A stretch of 64,000 nt of DNA from Sipunculus nudus. Lineage: Eukaryota; Annelida; Sipuncula; Golfingiida; Sipunculidae. Position numbers and translations under genes: made by a program. The stretch covers positions 19,631,079-19,695,078 of the forward strand of contig CM049307.1 of NCBI GenBank assembly GCA_026874595.1, in the 5' to 3' direction. Shown one piece after another: positions 37,401-52,400 of the stretch. How positions within the stretch are numbered: the stretch's first letter is position 1; every line of letters starts with the position of its first letter. Under the pieces are notes generated by a model. That model saw only the letters and a program-made list of their open reading frames with translations. It did no database searches and had not been told where the DNA came from.

Positions 37401-40400
37401 CAACTACAGATGAGAAAGTTCTGTGAACCTGGAATATAAAACAAGTGACCCATGGGTCATGACGCTCAGCTGACTGGGAAGAGATTCGCAAAAGGAAATT
37501 TTATCATCTGAATGGTAGTATATACCCATTCAACTGAAGCATCAAACAGATTAACCCACAGGCCAAGATTGTGTCTGCATTTATATATATTTAAAAAAAA
37601 GAGAAAAAATGTGTAAACTTTAAAAAAATACAGGTGGCTCCACCAGTCTGCAGAAACTAATAAAAACACTTCATGGTCAGTATACATGCAAAGAATCATG
37701 GTGATCTCTGCATTAATTGTTCAGATACTTCAGCTTTTGTATCAAATTTTCCATTATTCTGAGGGATACTTCAGAGTCCTATAGCTTGAAGGATATGGGA
37801 AACAGAGACCAAATTTCAGGTTTCCACAGACACTTTTCATGGGCCTCCTTGCATGACAAGAATGAAGATTCTAGGTCCAGTTGTTACTATTTGTACCCTG
37901 TTGACAGATAACCATCTTAAAAGGTCTCAAAAATAGAGAAAAAATTCGTAAAAATTTGAAAAAAATAGAGGTGTTGCACCCAGTCTGCAGAAACTGATGG
38001 AATACCTCATGATCAATATGTATGCAAAAAATCATGACCATCAGTGTTGTAGTTATTGAGATACTGCAGTTTTTGTATCAAATTTTTCATTATTCTGGGG
38101 GGTATTTTGGAGACATACAGCTTAAAGGATATGGGTAACAGAGACCTAATTTCATGTTTCCATGGAGACTTTTCATAGGTCTCTCATTGTGTCAAGAATG
38201 AAGATTCTAGGTCCAGTCCTTACAATTTGTGCCCTGTTAACAGATGTTCACATTTTTAAAGGTCTCAAAAATAGAGAAAACAATTCATAAAAAATCGAAA
38301 AATACAGGTGGCGCCACCAGTCTGCAGGAACTGATGGAACATCTCATGATTAATATGTATGCCAAAAATCATGACCATCAGTGATGTAGTTAATGAGATA
38401 TTGAAGTTTTTGTATGAAATTTTTGACTATTCTGGGGGGTACTTTGGGGCTCCATAGCTCGAAGGATTTGGGAAACAGAGACCTAATTTTTGGTTTCCCT
38501 AGAGACTTTTCATAGGTCTCTCAGTGTGTAAAGAATGAAGATTCTAGGTCCAGTCTTTATGATTTGTGCCTTGTTAACAGATGTTCACATTTTTAAAGGT
38601 CTCAAAAATAGAGAAAACAATTCGTAAAAAATCAAAAAATACAGGTGGCACCACCAGTCTGCAGGAACTGATGGAACATCTCACGATTAATATGTCTGGC
38701 AAAAATCATGACCATCAGTGATGTAGTTAATGAGATATTGAAGTTTTTGTATGAAATTTTTGACTATTCTGGGGGGTACTTTGGGGCCCCATAGCTCGGA
38801 GGATATGGGTAACAGAGACCTCATTTCTGGTTTCCAAGGAGATTTTTCATGGACCTCTCAGAAGGTCAAGTTACAAGTTTCTAGGTCCAGTGGTTACGAT
38901 TTGTGCCAGGTTAACGGACGGACGGACAGACAGACGGACAACGGACAAAGGATGATCGCTATAGCTCAGATGACTTACAGTCAGCTGAGCTAAAAAACGT
39001 TCATAAACATCTTAAAGTTTGTGATTGTTGGACAGTTTTATTCTGAATTTAATTGGGGGGTTTCAGTATAAACAGTCATGAAGCTTGAGAGACTAGATGT
39101 GTCGGTACGACACGAATGCCCCCGCCTGGGGCAAATTAGAAACATTTGTTAAATTTTGTAAAATTTTTTTAAGTTCAGGAGGTGTTGTATGGTCAAAAGT
39201 AGGTCAAGAAGGGCAAAATGCAAACTCGATCTGTAACGGGTCATTATCAAGGAACACACCAAAAATCAGGCCAGTATGCAGGCACTGTGAAAAAAAGTCC
39301 ATACATGAGCATTTTTCATAAAAAATTCTCTTTCATGAAATTTTCTATGTTCAGGATCTGTCATATGGTCAAAAATAGGTTAACTGGGATGAAACGCGAA
39401 CTTGACCTTTAAGTGGTCATTATGCGCCTACAGACCAACCATTGGGCCAGTATCTGTAAGCATTGTATTGTGAAACTAGAATATTAGCAAAAGCTGGTAT
39501 TCAGTTATAAATTTAAATTGGAGAGGTATGTACCATGTTTTATAACAATCCACCAAATGCTTCCTGAGAAATATCCCCCTAAGTTTTTTTTCTATACTAA
39601 GCTCTGTGACCTTGAAAAGTAGGTCAAGACCACCCATCTTTGAACCTGACCAAGATTTTGTAAATATGATGCAAAAGCACTGAAGTAATGAAGTTCTTTA
39701 GTTGAATACCTTTGGAGATATCCTGCACAAAGGCCAAAATTGAAAAATCCGATAAAATTTCATTAAAAAATCAGAAATTGCAGGTGACGCCACCAAAATT
39801 GTGCAGAACGTACAGACCATCAGTCCCAAAGATCATAGTAAGTTTTGTGAAAATCCACACAATGGTTCCTGAGATATAAGCTTCTGAGTGTTTTTCTATA
39901 ATCAGCTCTAAAATGTAGAAAAATGGGTCAAGGTCACCCATCTTAAAACTTGACTGAGATTTTATCGATATTTATCTTCACTGATGAAATAAAATTCCAA
40001 CGGTGAATCCTTTTAGAGATATCCCGCTCACAAGGTAAAAGTTAACAGATGCGGAACGGACAGACGGACATACGGACCACGACAGACAGATGGACGGATA
40101 GACGGACAGCTTGTGTGACGACAATAGCCCATCAGCCTATGAGCTGAGGGCTAAAAACGGCTGTACATGTACATTTGTCATAAAAATTAATTTTCATGAA
40201 ATTTTCTATTTTTAGGAGCCGTAAAACAATCAAAAGTAGGTCAACCGGGACGAAACGCGAACTCGATCTGTAACTGGTCATTATCTGCATACACACCAAA
40301 AATCAGGCCAATATCTGCAAGCATTGTGAAAAAAAGTCCGAACAGGTGTATTTGTCATGAAAATTTCTATTTTTCATGAAATTTTCTAAGTTAAGGAGCC

Positions 40401-43400
40401 ATAAAACGGTCAAAAGTAGGTCAACCTGGACGAAACGCAAACTCGATCTGTAACTGGTCATTATCTGCCCACACACCAAAAATCAGGCCAATATCTGCAG
40501 GCATTGCGAAAAAAAAGTCCGTACATGTGTATTTGTCATGAAAATTTCTATTTTTCATGAAATTTTCTAAGTTTAGGAGCCGTAAAACAGTCAAAAGTAG
40601 GTCAACTGGGACGAAACGTGAACTCGATCTGTAACTGGTCATTATCTGCCCACACACCAAAAATAAGGCCAATATCTGCAGGCATTGCGAAAAAAAGTCC
40701 GTACATGTGTATTTGTCATGAAAATTTCTATTTTTCATGAAATTTTCTAAGTTTAGGAGCCGTAAAACAGTCAAAAGTAGGTCAACCGGGACGAAACGCG
40801 AACTCGATCTGTAACTGGTCATTATCTGCCCACACACCAAAAATAAGGCCAATATCTGCAGGCATTGCGAAAAAAAGTCCGTACATGTGTATTTGTCATG
40901 AAAACTTCTATTTTTCATGAAATTTTCTAAGTTTAGGAGCCGTAAAACAGTCAAAAGTATGTCAACCGTGACGAAACGCGAACTCGATGTGTAACTGGTC
41001 ATTATCTGCCCACACACCAAAAATCAGGCTAATATCTGCAGGCATTGCGAAAAAAAGTCCGTACAACTGTTTTATTTCGGAAGGACGGAAGGACGGAATG
41101 ACGGACATGGGTAAAACTATATGCCCCGGCCACTTTGTGGCGGGGGCATAAAAAACAAACATGTCTCACAGAGCACTGCTGTATGATAAACTATTGATTA
41201 TTAGCTCCTGTCCCACTCATGGCAAAAGACAAAATTATGGTAAAATTAATTAGAAATCCACTTTCAACCGCAAAACATGATTAACCTGAAGGTAAGGACA
41301 TGCACATTTGTAACATTCCACAATCTGACCAAACAAAACTTCTATGACAAGTCTCCTCTTCTGAATTATAGTGGTAGATTCAATGATTAAAATAAATATT
41401 TTGTTTGCTGATGTCAGAACTGTATAACATCACTATAACTACAGTCATTTAAAGGTAGACAGGTCAGAACACGGTAGCCCCGAAGGAGTTCTGAACAAGC
41501 AGAGCCACATGGGCTCAATAAATCACTTAGTTTGCTCCTGAATACACTTCCTAAACACGAAACATGCTTGTGACAATATTAATGAAACAGCTGTCACATA
41601 AGTAGTCTATACATACAAACAAGCCAATAAAGATCACTGAAAAATGACCAAGAGCTTAAAGGAAACTTACCACAGCTGCAGTTTAACTCTCTTCCCATCT
41701 AGTAATATAGTGGTGGTCTTATAATCAACCCCTGAAAGAAGAACCAAGAATTAGTACATCAGTTAATAGGCTTCAGAATACCATGAGGATGATATTTAAC
41801 ATCCACAATAATCAATTGATCTAATACCTGAACACAATAACCACAATAATATCAAACATTACACAACTAGGAGAACTTCCAGATGATGTCAAACATCACA
41901 AAAAAATACTTTGATATCATCATTATGATGTTAAACTCCAAGAAACAGTACCAGATAACTTTAATACTAGCAACTATCTTAAACATCACTAAACATCACC
42001 AGATTATGACATCACATCAGTAACATCACAAAACTAGAACTGACTGGTACCCAAAGGCATGGCCATGGATTTTAGATTGGTCTGATATTTAAGACCACAA
42101 ATCATCTTCAAGGGACCAGTCTTTAAAAATATCTCCACAATGTCTCTGAGGGTTATTGAGATAATTCATGTAAAAGGAATTCTAGGATTGCTCTCTTGCA
42201 GCCATATTGTAATTTTTCAATAGCGCACATTCCCTCATGGGCATCAATCTTTTGTAAAATCTTCACAGCTAATTGCTTAAATGATTCTTAAGATAGTGTG
42301 TGTGAAAGCAATTCCAAGACCATTGCCAGGCAGCCACTGTATTTCAAACATCTCTTAAATAGACAAGTGAACAACCTCTTATGGGCACATCCATCTGAAG
42401 TTGAGAAAGATTGAATGTTCTTTTTTTCAAGAACTGTGTGCAAAAAAAAATCACAGACCATCTTATGGTGGACATTTTGGATTTTGGCCAGGTCTGTAAT
42501 TCTATGGGGCTGTAAACTTAATAAGCACCTGTGAATTTGAAAAAAAAGAAGATCAAATGTATTCTCTTTTGGATGCTATGAATGGAAGAGAGTGCCAATG
42601 ATGGATGGATGGAAGGACAGACATGGCCATCACTACAGCCTAAGTATAGGGCACCACTTTTCAAGCTGGGGCTAATTAACTTTTATCAGTATGATGGTAC
42701 ACATTACAAAACAGCAGCAGAACCTAGAGCACTGATAGCATGATATGATACATAACATATCATTACAACACTTTGATATCATTAGGAATTCAATGTTACT
42801 AGCAATCATCAGATACCAACAGTACCAGCATAATTTCAAACATCCAAAACATCACAAGCTTACCTGTAACCATTAAACATGATGAGTCATTACAAAACAT
42901 CATACTGGCTCAGGTGGGTCAGACATATATGTAAAATAAACGAGTAACTGTAAACATTATTTAATAAATCACTCCTTTAATAAAAATTTAAGGACAGACA
43001 CAGGGATATTTTTATGTTTAAAACATCAGGTCATGAAATATGAGATGTGGAGTGCTCTTGAGCAAGTGGAGTCCAATCAGTGTTTATGGAGCACAAAATA
43101 ATCTTCATGCCAGGCAAACCTAGAAGTCACACTTTAACAAAAATAATTTCACATTCATCACACAGGATCTGCCATGAAAAAAAAAAACAGAGATAGGTCT
43201 CTATTAACATCTACCAAATGTTACTCACATAACTACATCATTAACACATGGAAGGACATGCACTATGGTTACTGAACCATGTTGGTGCTACCTGTAAATA
43301 GTTGTAATGTCAGCTGGTTGGTTAAAGGTCAATATTATAACTCTATTTGGTGGGTCCATATATTCTTTTGAAACTAATAAATAACTATTAGTGTTTCTTT

Positions 43401-46400
43401 GTGCTCAGAATGATTCACTAATTGTGAGTTCTGCTGCTGGTAAATGAATTTGAATATGCATGACTATGGAAGGGTATGTAATGAACCTTGTATCTCTGCA
43501 GCGTACACCAGGCTAAGCAAAAAGATGCCTCATTTACAAGTCCACGAGGCATGGTTTTCTCTTCATTACGCCAGGGAAATAAGGGACGGCATTCTCATTA
43601 GGCATCACCTCTGTCACATGCTGACTTGACAACCTGCCAACAACACATCTCATTCTGACCCAAACCCTGTTACACCACATGTGTACAGAAGTGAGCATGA
43701 CAGCTTTACCAGTAATAACTGCCTGAGCATTTATAATACCCGGTATATGTGGGTGTGTAATATATCATTCACTTAGCATGTTCCAGAACACAATCTTTGT
43801 AATTATACATTAACAGGTATGGAACAATATTTATATTTAAAATAGCTGTAACACAAAGTGTATGTTTGTGTAATATATATGTAGATCAAAATTTTAATCT
43901 GGGCTGGCCCAGTTTAAAACTGGTCTGGCCCATATTGGAATTTTGATCTGGGCCGGTCCAAATCAAAATTTTGATCTGGGCTGGCCCAGTTTTAAATTGG
44001 GCCAGATTCTAATCTGGGCCTAGACATATATATATTACACATATGTCACACTGCCAAAATAAATATGATATATCCACAAACTATACAAAAACAAATGATT
44101 CTCTTCCATCCTGCCTGAAATTGCAAGCATTATATTCCTTCATGAAACCTAGGTAAGAAAGAGCATAACAAGCAATGTATTGGTTGAAATAGTATGTAGG
44201 AGAGAGTATTAATTAACAACTTACATGATTCCTGGAAATACAAGACAAAAATTCTTGAGAAATACAAATAGTTTAAACTTTACGTATGCCAATGTTATGA
44301 TTATCAATAATTACACATATCAGTAGGATAATAAATTCTGTGATGATCTTTCAAGGAAAATTTTAAACAGGAATTTTGGGTAACCTGATAATATATACTG
44401 AAATTCTAGGTCATTGATTTCTTAATTAACTTTTAAGTAAACAGTGCATTTTCAAATTTTTCAGCCCATTGTTTGTATTGGTCAGGATACACCTTGCAAT
44501 TTTATATCAAAGTCAGATGTCTAGATACATTAAAGAGATTAACTATCCTAATTTCTCATACAATCTGAAAGTCAGGAAAAACTACTTGATAGTTTGTGTC
44601 TACTGTTCAACAAAATTTTTAAAACTATGATATACTTGTCTTATTATTCATTCATTATGATGTGGGATGTGGATATGACAGAAAGAATCCTGAAAATGGC
44701 AAATTGTTCCACTTGAACAAAAGAAGATGGATAATGATTGTGACAATGACATATAGACCAACACGATGTGATAATCCAAGCTCTAACTTTGTCTGCTATT
44801 CTGCTTATTCAGACAGATCGAATGGTGAATGCATTATGCCAAGGTTTTGTTTGCAAACATCTATTATACAGGACTTGGCTGCACTCTTTTTGCACACATA
44901 GTCATGAATGACATGTGAATGATGTGCTATCCTCATTGTTAAACACATGACCAGAGCCAGACACAGTCCTGAGCCAACAATTAATTAAATCCAATCTAAT
45001 AATACTTTACAAGTTTGAATTCTTTTTAATTTTAAGCTAAATAATAAAAAAAAATATAAATTTTTTTTCCCGGTTTGATCAGTTAACACATAAATATGCT
45101 AGGTCTCCACTTTTGACTAGAAGTAGCATTGTTACTTATAATTGGATACAGCTGGCATTCAATCAAACTGGCTTTTTTTAGTATTATGTCTGAGTGTCAA
45201 CTTTGATTGACAGGGCATACAACTTACAAACCATTCACCCTACAACACAGTGTTTACAATGTAAAAAACAGTCATGATTGTAATATCATGATATTATAAT
45301 ATAGGAAGGAGTGAGCACTCCAAAATCAAAGCTAGCAGTACAAGTTGCATGACAGAGTACTGACTAGGATGCAATTAATGTTTGAATAAAGCTTGAATCC
45401 TACAAGGCAAATGAAAAATAGCATGTTTAAGCACAGGCCTGCAGTCAGTGAAAACAGGATGCCTGTCCATTGATTCGTTTAATATTGTTCACCAACGATA
45501 CATCATAATGCCAGTGTTAATGAAATTTCATGTGGTATTTTGCCAGATGTAAGGTAAACTAGACATTTCTTGGCACCGCAGGTGCCAGAGTATCCCCAGA
45601 CATAGTAGGCCCCCACCCCCTTTATAAATAGACCCCCATTTTTAGCAGCATATACTGACACTTGGCATATTTATTGTTTCTTTCATCTAACAATCCACAA
45701 TCTTGTTGAAGATGTTGGTCCTGTGACCTTGATCTTTTTAAAGATGTGTCCTGTGACCTTGACCTTTGACCTCATGACCCCAAAATCAATTCTGGTCTTG
45801 CTTTTCCAATGGGACATATGGAAGTTAAGTTTGAAATCTAAACATCAATAAAGCAGGAATTCTCACCCAGAAACTAATTTTTGGACAGATGGCTCCTGTG
45901 ACCTTCACCTTTGGCATTGTGACCTCAAAATTGATAGTGTTCTTCCTCTCTTGGCAGGAGAACTATATGTGCAAGATGAAAGATCTGAGATGAAATGTTT
46001 GGCTGAAAATGCATCCACATCTTTTTAAAGATGTGTCCTGTGACCTTGACCTTTGACCTCATGACCCCAAAATCAATTTGGGTCTTGATTTTCCAATAGG
46101 ACATATACAAGTCAAGTTTTAAATCCATACATCAATAAAAGAAGGAATTATCATCCAGAAACTAATTTTTGGACAGATGGCTCCTGTGACCTTTACCATT
46201 GACCTCAAAATTGATAGGGGTCTTCCACTCTTGGCAAGTGAACTATATGTGCAAGATGAAAGATCTGAGATAAAATGTTTGGCTGAAAATGCATCCACAA
46301 TCTTTTTAAAGAGGTTTCCTGTGACCTTGACCTTTGACCTCATGACCCCAAAATCAATTCAGGTCTTGCTTTCCCAATGGGACATATACAAGTCAAGTTT

Positions 46401-49400
46401 GAAATCCATACATCAATAAAAGCAGGAATAATCATCCAGAAACTAAATTTTGGACGGATTGCTCCTGTGACCTTCACCTTTGACCTTGTGACCTCAAAAT
46501 TGATAGGGGTCTTCCATTCTCGGCAGGTGAACTATATGTGCAAGATGAAAGATCTGAGATGAATTGTTTGGCTGAAAATGCATCCACAATCTTTTTAAAG
46601 AGGTTTCCTGTGACCTTGACCTTTGACCTCATGACCCCAAAATCAATTCAGGTCTTGCTTTTCCAATGGGTCAAATACAAGTCGAGTTTGAAATCCATAC
46701 ATCAATAAAAGAAGGAATTATCATCCAGAAACTAATTTTTGGACAGATGGCTCCTGTGACCTTCACCTTTGACCTTGTGACCTCAAAATTGATAGGGTTC
46801 TTCCTCTCTTGGCAGGTGAACTATATGTGCAAGATGAAAGATCTGAGATGAAATGTTTGGCTGAAAATGCATCCACATCTTTTTAAAGGTGTGTCCTGTG
46901 ACCTTGACCTTTGACCTCATAACCTCAAAATCAATTTGGGTCTTGCTTTCCCAATTGGACATATATAAGTCAAGTTTGAAATCCATACATCAATAAAAGC
47001 AGGAATTATTATCCAGAAACTAATTTTTGGACGGATGGCTCCTGTGACCTTCACCTTTGACCTTGTGACCTCAAAATTGATAGGGGTCTTCCATTCTCGG
47101 CAGGTGAACTATATGTGCAAGATGAAAGATCTGAGATGAATTGTTTGGCTGAAAATGCATCCACAATCTTTTTAAAGAAGTTTCCTGTGACCTTGACCTT
47201 TGACCTCATGACCCCAAAATCAATTAGGGTTATGCTTTTCCAATGGGACATATACAAGTCAAGTTTGAAATCCATACATCAATAAAAGCAGGAATTATCA
47301 TCCAGAAACTAATTTTTTAGCAGATGGCTCCTGTGACCTTCACTTTTGACCTTGTGACCTCAAAACTGATAGGGGTCTTCCTCTATTGGCAGATGACTTA
47401 CATGTGCAAGATGAAAGGTCTGAGATGAAATGTTTGGCTTAAAATGCATCCACAGTATCTTTTAAAATGCCCGTCCTGTGACCTTGACCTTTGACCTCAT
47501 GACCCAAAAATCAATTGGAGTCTTGCTTTTTCAATGGGACATATATAAGTCAAGTTTAAAATAAATACATCAATAAAAGCAGGAATTATCATCCAGAAAC
47601 TAATTTTTGGACAGATGGCTCCTGTGACCTTCACCTTTGACCTTGTGACCTCAAAATTGATAGGGTTCTTCCTCTCTTGGCAGGTGAACTATATGTGCAA
47701 GATGAAAGACCTGAGATGAAATGTTTGGCTGAAAATGCATCCACATCTTTTTAAAGGTGTGTCCTGTGACCTTGACCTTTGACCTCATAACCTCAAAATC
47801 AATTTGGGTCTTGCTTTCCCAATTAGACATATATAAGTCAAGTTTGAAATCCATACATCAATAAAAGCAGGAATTATTATCCAGAAACTAATTTTTGGAC
47901 GGATGGCTCCTGTGACCTTCACCTTTGACCTTGTGACCTCAAAATTGATAGGGGTCTTCCATTCTCGGCAGGTGAACTATATGTGCAAGATGAAAGATCT
48001 GAGATGAATTGTTTGGCTGAAAATGCATCCACAATCTTTTTAAAGAAGTTTCCTGTGACCTTGACCTTTGACCTCATGACCCCAAAATCAATTTGGGTTA
48101 TGCTTTTCCAATGGGACATATACAAGTCAAGTTTGAAATCCATACATCAATAAAAGCAGGAATTATCATCCAGAAACTAATTTTTTAGCAGATGGCTCCT
48201 GTGACCTTCACTTTTGACCTTGTGACCTCAAAACTGATAGGGGTCTTCCTCTATTGGCAGATGACTTACATGTGCAAGATGAAAGGTCTGAGATGAAATG
48301 TTTGGCTTAAAATGCATCCACAGTATCTTTTAAAATGCCCGTCCTGTGACCTTGACCTTTGACCTCATGACCAAAAAATCAATTGGAGTCTTGCTTTTTC
48401 AATGGGACATATATAAGTCAAGTTTAAAATAAATACATCAATAAAAGCAGGAATTATCATCCAGAAACTAATTTTTGGACAGATAGCTCCTGTGGCCTTG
48501 ACCTTTGACCTTGTGACCCCAAAATTTATATGGATCATCCACTATTGGCAAGTGAGCTATATATTAAAGATGGAAGACCTAGGATGAAAGTTTGGCTTAA
48601 AATGCATCCACAGTATCTTTTAAAATGCCAGTCCAGTGACCTTGACCTTTGACCTCATGACCCTAGAACCTATAGGGTTCTTACTTTAGTGGTGGGCCAT
48701 ACATAAGTCATGTTTGAAATCCATATGGCTATCAACACTGGAGATATCATAAGAGGTGTGTGATTTTCACCATATATGGCAATATTCAAGGTCAAGGCCA
48801 CTATCATAGGAAAGGTCATGACCCCAATTTAAATAAACATCATCCCATAACCCATACCTATGTATATGCATAATATAAAAGAAATCTGTCCATTAGTTTT
48901 TGACTTACAATGCTCACAGTACTGTAAGGTTGCAATTTTGGGGGTATTAAACGGCACGAAAACAAGTAAAGAATAATAGGTGGCGCCACCAGTTTCTGGA
49001 ACATGACAACCCTATCCATGATCTTCCATCAACTTGATTTTGGGATAAATCCATGCAAGATTTCTTGAGATATTAAAGAATTTGTGTGATTTTCCCCAAA
49101 ATTGGACCTATTCAAGGTCAAGGACACTCTCTTAGTAAAGGTCATGACCTCATTTTAGATAGGCTTCGTCCTCTCACCCATATCTATACATATACCAAAT
49201 TTGGTAAAGTTCCGTGAAATATTTTTTGGGTTATCGCGCCAACAAGATTTATATGCGGCGGCGGCGGCGGCGGCGGGACCGGTATGAAAACATAGTATCC
49301 CCCGACTTTGTCTGGGGATACAATAATGATTGCACAAAGAGGTCCTCGTATTTTTAGGATGTCAGTCTATTTAGTTTCTGTTACAATTAACTCCAATAGT

Positions 49401-52400
49401 AAACCTGTGGAAGATGCTGCTAGTGACCTGGCGCCAGCAACCATGCAAGTCAGGTTTAACACTTAGGTGCAAGGTTCTTATAAGATTTTGCAAAGTAACA
49501 CCAGACTACTCTGAACTGGGGAATCCTCGCTCCTCAGATTATAACTCCATGGTTACCCCAAGCTCAATATAAAAGTTAATATCGTAACAAATTTGGCAAT
49601 ACCTGCACTGTGTTTCTAACAAGAGGGACAGTTGCTTGATGGATGATAGCTATTCCTATCTGTACCATACATGTTATCCAAACTAAAAGCAGCATCAGAA
49701 TAAAGGCATCTGTGATTGATAGTTAACAATATACACAGTCACTGGAAAAAACACAACATCAGTACCAGGGTATAACAGAATACCAATATGCTCTATGGTA
49801 AATTTACTAATAATTACAGCCCAGGCAAGATTGTGGGAAAAAAAGACTAACATCACAATAATGGCCGAGTCAAAATAACTTAGCACTGATGATGTACACA
49901 CTTGTACAGGATATGTGTAGTTTTTTTCTTACATATTAACTGCAAGATACAGTATGACAGCAAATATCTCTCTGTTATCTACACAATTATGCCTCCATAA
50001 TTGAGCTTTAAAGTGAATAAGCTCTTGCACCATCCACCTGCCTCTATCATCTATGTATATATATATTTACTTATACTGTGGTTGGCTTTTTGTGTGAGAG
50101 GGTTTCAAATTCACGATATTCACAAAGGGGAAATTATTGTGAAAATAAAACCTTCATAAATACAAGGGACCCATGGGTCACGGCGCTCAGCTGATCGTGA
50201 TTGGACTATAAATGTTTCTCCACTGTGATACTATATTGAGTCGAGAAAGCTTATGAATATCATGGACATATTGGGCTATTATAAAGGAATGTAATATGTG
50301 AGTAAATGATAAATGAAATTACCTGACTGATGGATTAATAGAGTAAAATATAGTGGTTTATTTTTATTTATTTAGGAGGGGTTGAAAATTGTGATATATT
50401 TGAGCAAATATGAATGCAATGACAGCAGTAATAAGCAGTAGTAGAATGATGATAAGGCTATTTGTTGAAGGATCTAAAGTGTATGGTAGTCTGCAAGCTT
50501 TCAATTTGACAGATATGATGTTATGATTAACTATGCTGATGAAGTGATTTATGAATTTGTGACTGAATGACACAATATCTCTTTAGTTTTGACAAGGTAC
50601 ATTATTGTGATGCCCACTATTTCTACATATTAAACAAAATTGACATAATTTCTGGCATGTACATAGGTACCTATGGACGAATAGTTATACAAAATATTAA
50701 AGTATGAATATATCTGATTCATCTTGTTCTTGCTTACTGAGGCTGACTTTGGGATGGGGTTCGGAGAAGGGAAAAGTGAGGGCAGCACGAAGGTGGATGT
50801 AGAAATATTCTATTGTAATGTTTTTCATTTATATAAGAATATGAAAAGCTAAGAGGAAAGGGGCCCTCCTACTTGGTTATAGTAAAGTTCTAAATATATG
50901 ATTGCAAACTAATACTCTGACAAGACTGTCATGAAGAAAAACAGTAAAAGTTTTGAGATACTGTAATGTATGAAAATTTACAGATGGACAGGCCAGTGGA
51001 AAGAATGGACTAATACCTTTATTTCACTTTCAAGGGAATAATGCATTTAAGTTTATATATAAGCCTATTTTTTTAGCATATCCACTTTTTCCATTAAGAA
51101 GTTTTTATCTGAATCATTTTTTTTATTTAGAAGTTTTATAAATTTTTAATAAAAAAACTGAAAATATAAGTTAAAATATTAAAATTGTTGCAAAAGTTGC
51201 AATCATTATATATCCAGAGTGTAGCTCATGTTGGGTCATATTATGCATACACATATATTTTATTATTTTTAAATCATAAATGTTTAAACTGAATTTTAAA
51301 AAAATAATGCCACAACGTGGCATCTACAAGAATATTCCTTGAATCACTATTAAAAAGTTTTGCACACTGGAGTTTTCAGTACATGCTTAATTTTATTCAC
51401 CAAAATAAAATAAAAGATTCAGTAAATTTGATCAAATAAAACATCTTTTCAAATAAAGTATACACACTGTTGGTTGAATGAGGGACAAACAATATCATTG
51501 TGCTAATTACTATCCCAGTTTTAATTTATTACTGGAATTAATAGTCAATGTCACACCTAGTGAAGTTTTTACTCTTCTGAAGTAAGGAATTACTTATCTG
51601 ATGAACATCCACACTTTCATAGCAATACACCACTTTGTGTACACAATTAAATGTACACTTTAATCATTGTAACCCTGGTGGTACAATACAAAATCTAAAA
51701 TGTAGTGTAAATTTCCTGATTTTTTTAAAAATTGCATTATATTTTGGCCCATAACTTCAAAATAATACCCAATACTTACCTAATTTTTGGTATGTTCATA
51801 GAAAATGTATGAAAGAATGTGAATACTAAATATGATCAAAAACAGATCAGTGGTTTTGATATTAGGCAGCCTTGAAGTGTAACAATGGCTTTTTTTATGG
51901 AAAACGGAGGTTTTTCCTTAATATCTTGAAGGAACAAAGTCCTAATGATCTAATTTTCGGTAGGAGATTTTGGGGACATCTAAAATTATGCCAACAGCCT
52001 GGGGAGCATAGAGATGTGCACTAAATGACCTACAGTCATCAAAGTGGACTGCTTGACAATGTAAGGGTATACAACAAGAGCCTCTAAAAAAATTCAATAA
52101 CTAACCTAATTTTGCAGCTTTTATTTTCAAATTTCAGATTTTAACAGATTAAATCCTTATATGTACATGCTGTGAAAATTAAATCCACAGTACTTACAGG
52201 AAAAAAACGTGCCGTGGCCAAAGTTGGGCAAAATTTAAGGTACCAATTTTATATTTTTGCCAATATTAAAAAAAATTTAACAGATTTTGATCTAATTTTT
52301 GGTATACAATTAAATTTTGAATAATTAAAGTTGTATTACTGAAAAAAAGTCCCTACCTTTAACACTTTTGGTCTTAAGTGACCAAATATATTCCTGATTT

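Noticed and set aside
40421-41020. A 199-residue minus-strand open frame with three repeats
   Set aside because: It is the 180-bp array of element E7 read through; 180 is a multiple of three, so each unit stays open. It has no start or splice context and the units are non-coding elsewhere.
45925-48143. Several similar 60-80-residue frames on both strands
   Set aside because: They are the ~290-bp monomers of element E9 read in different frames.
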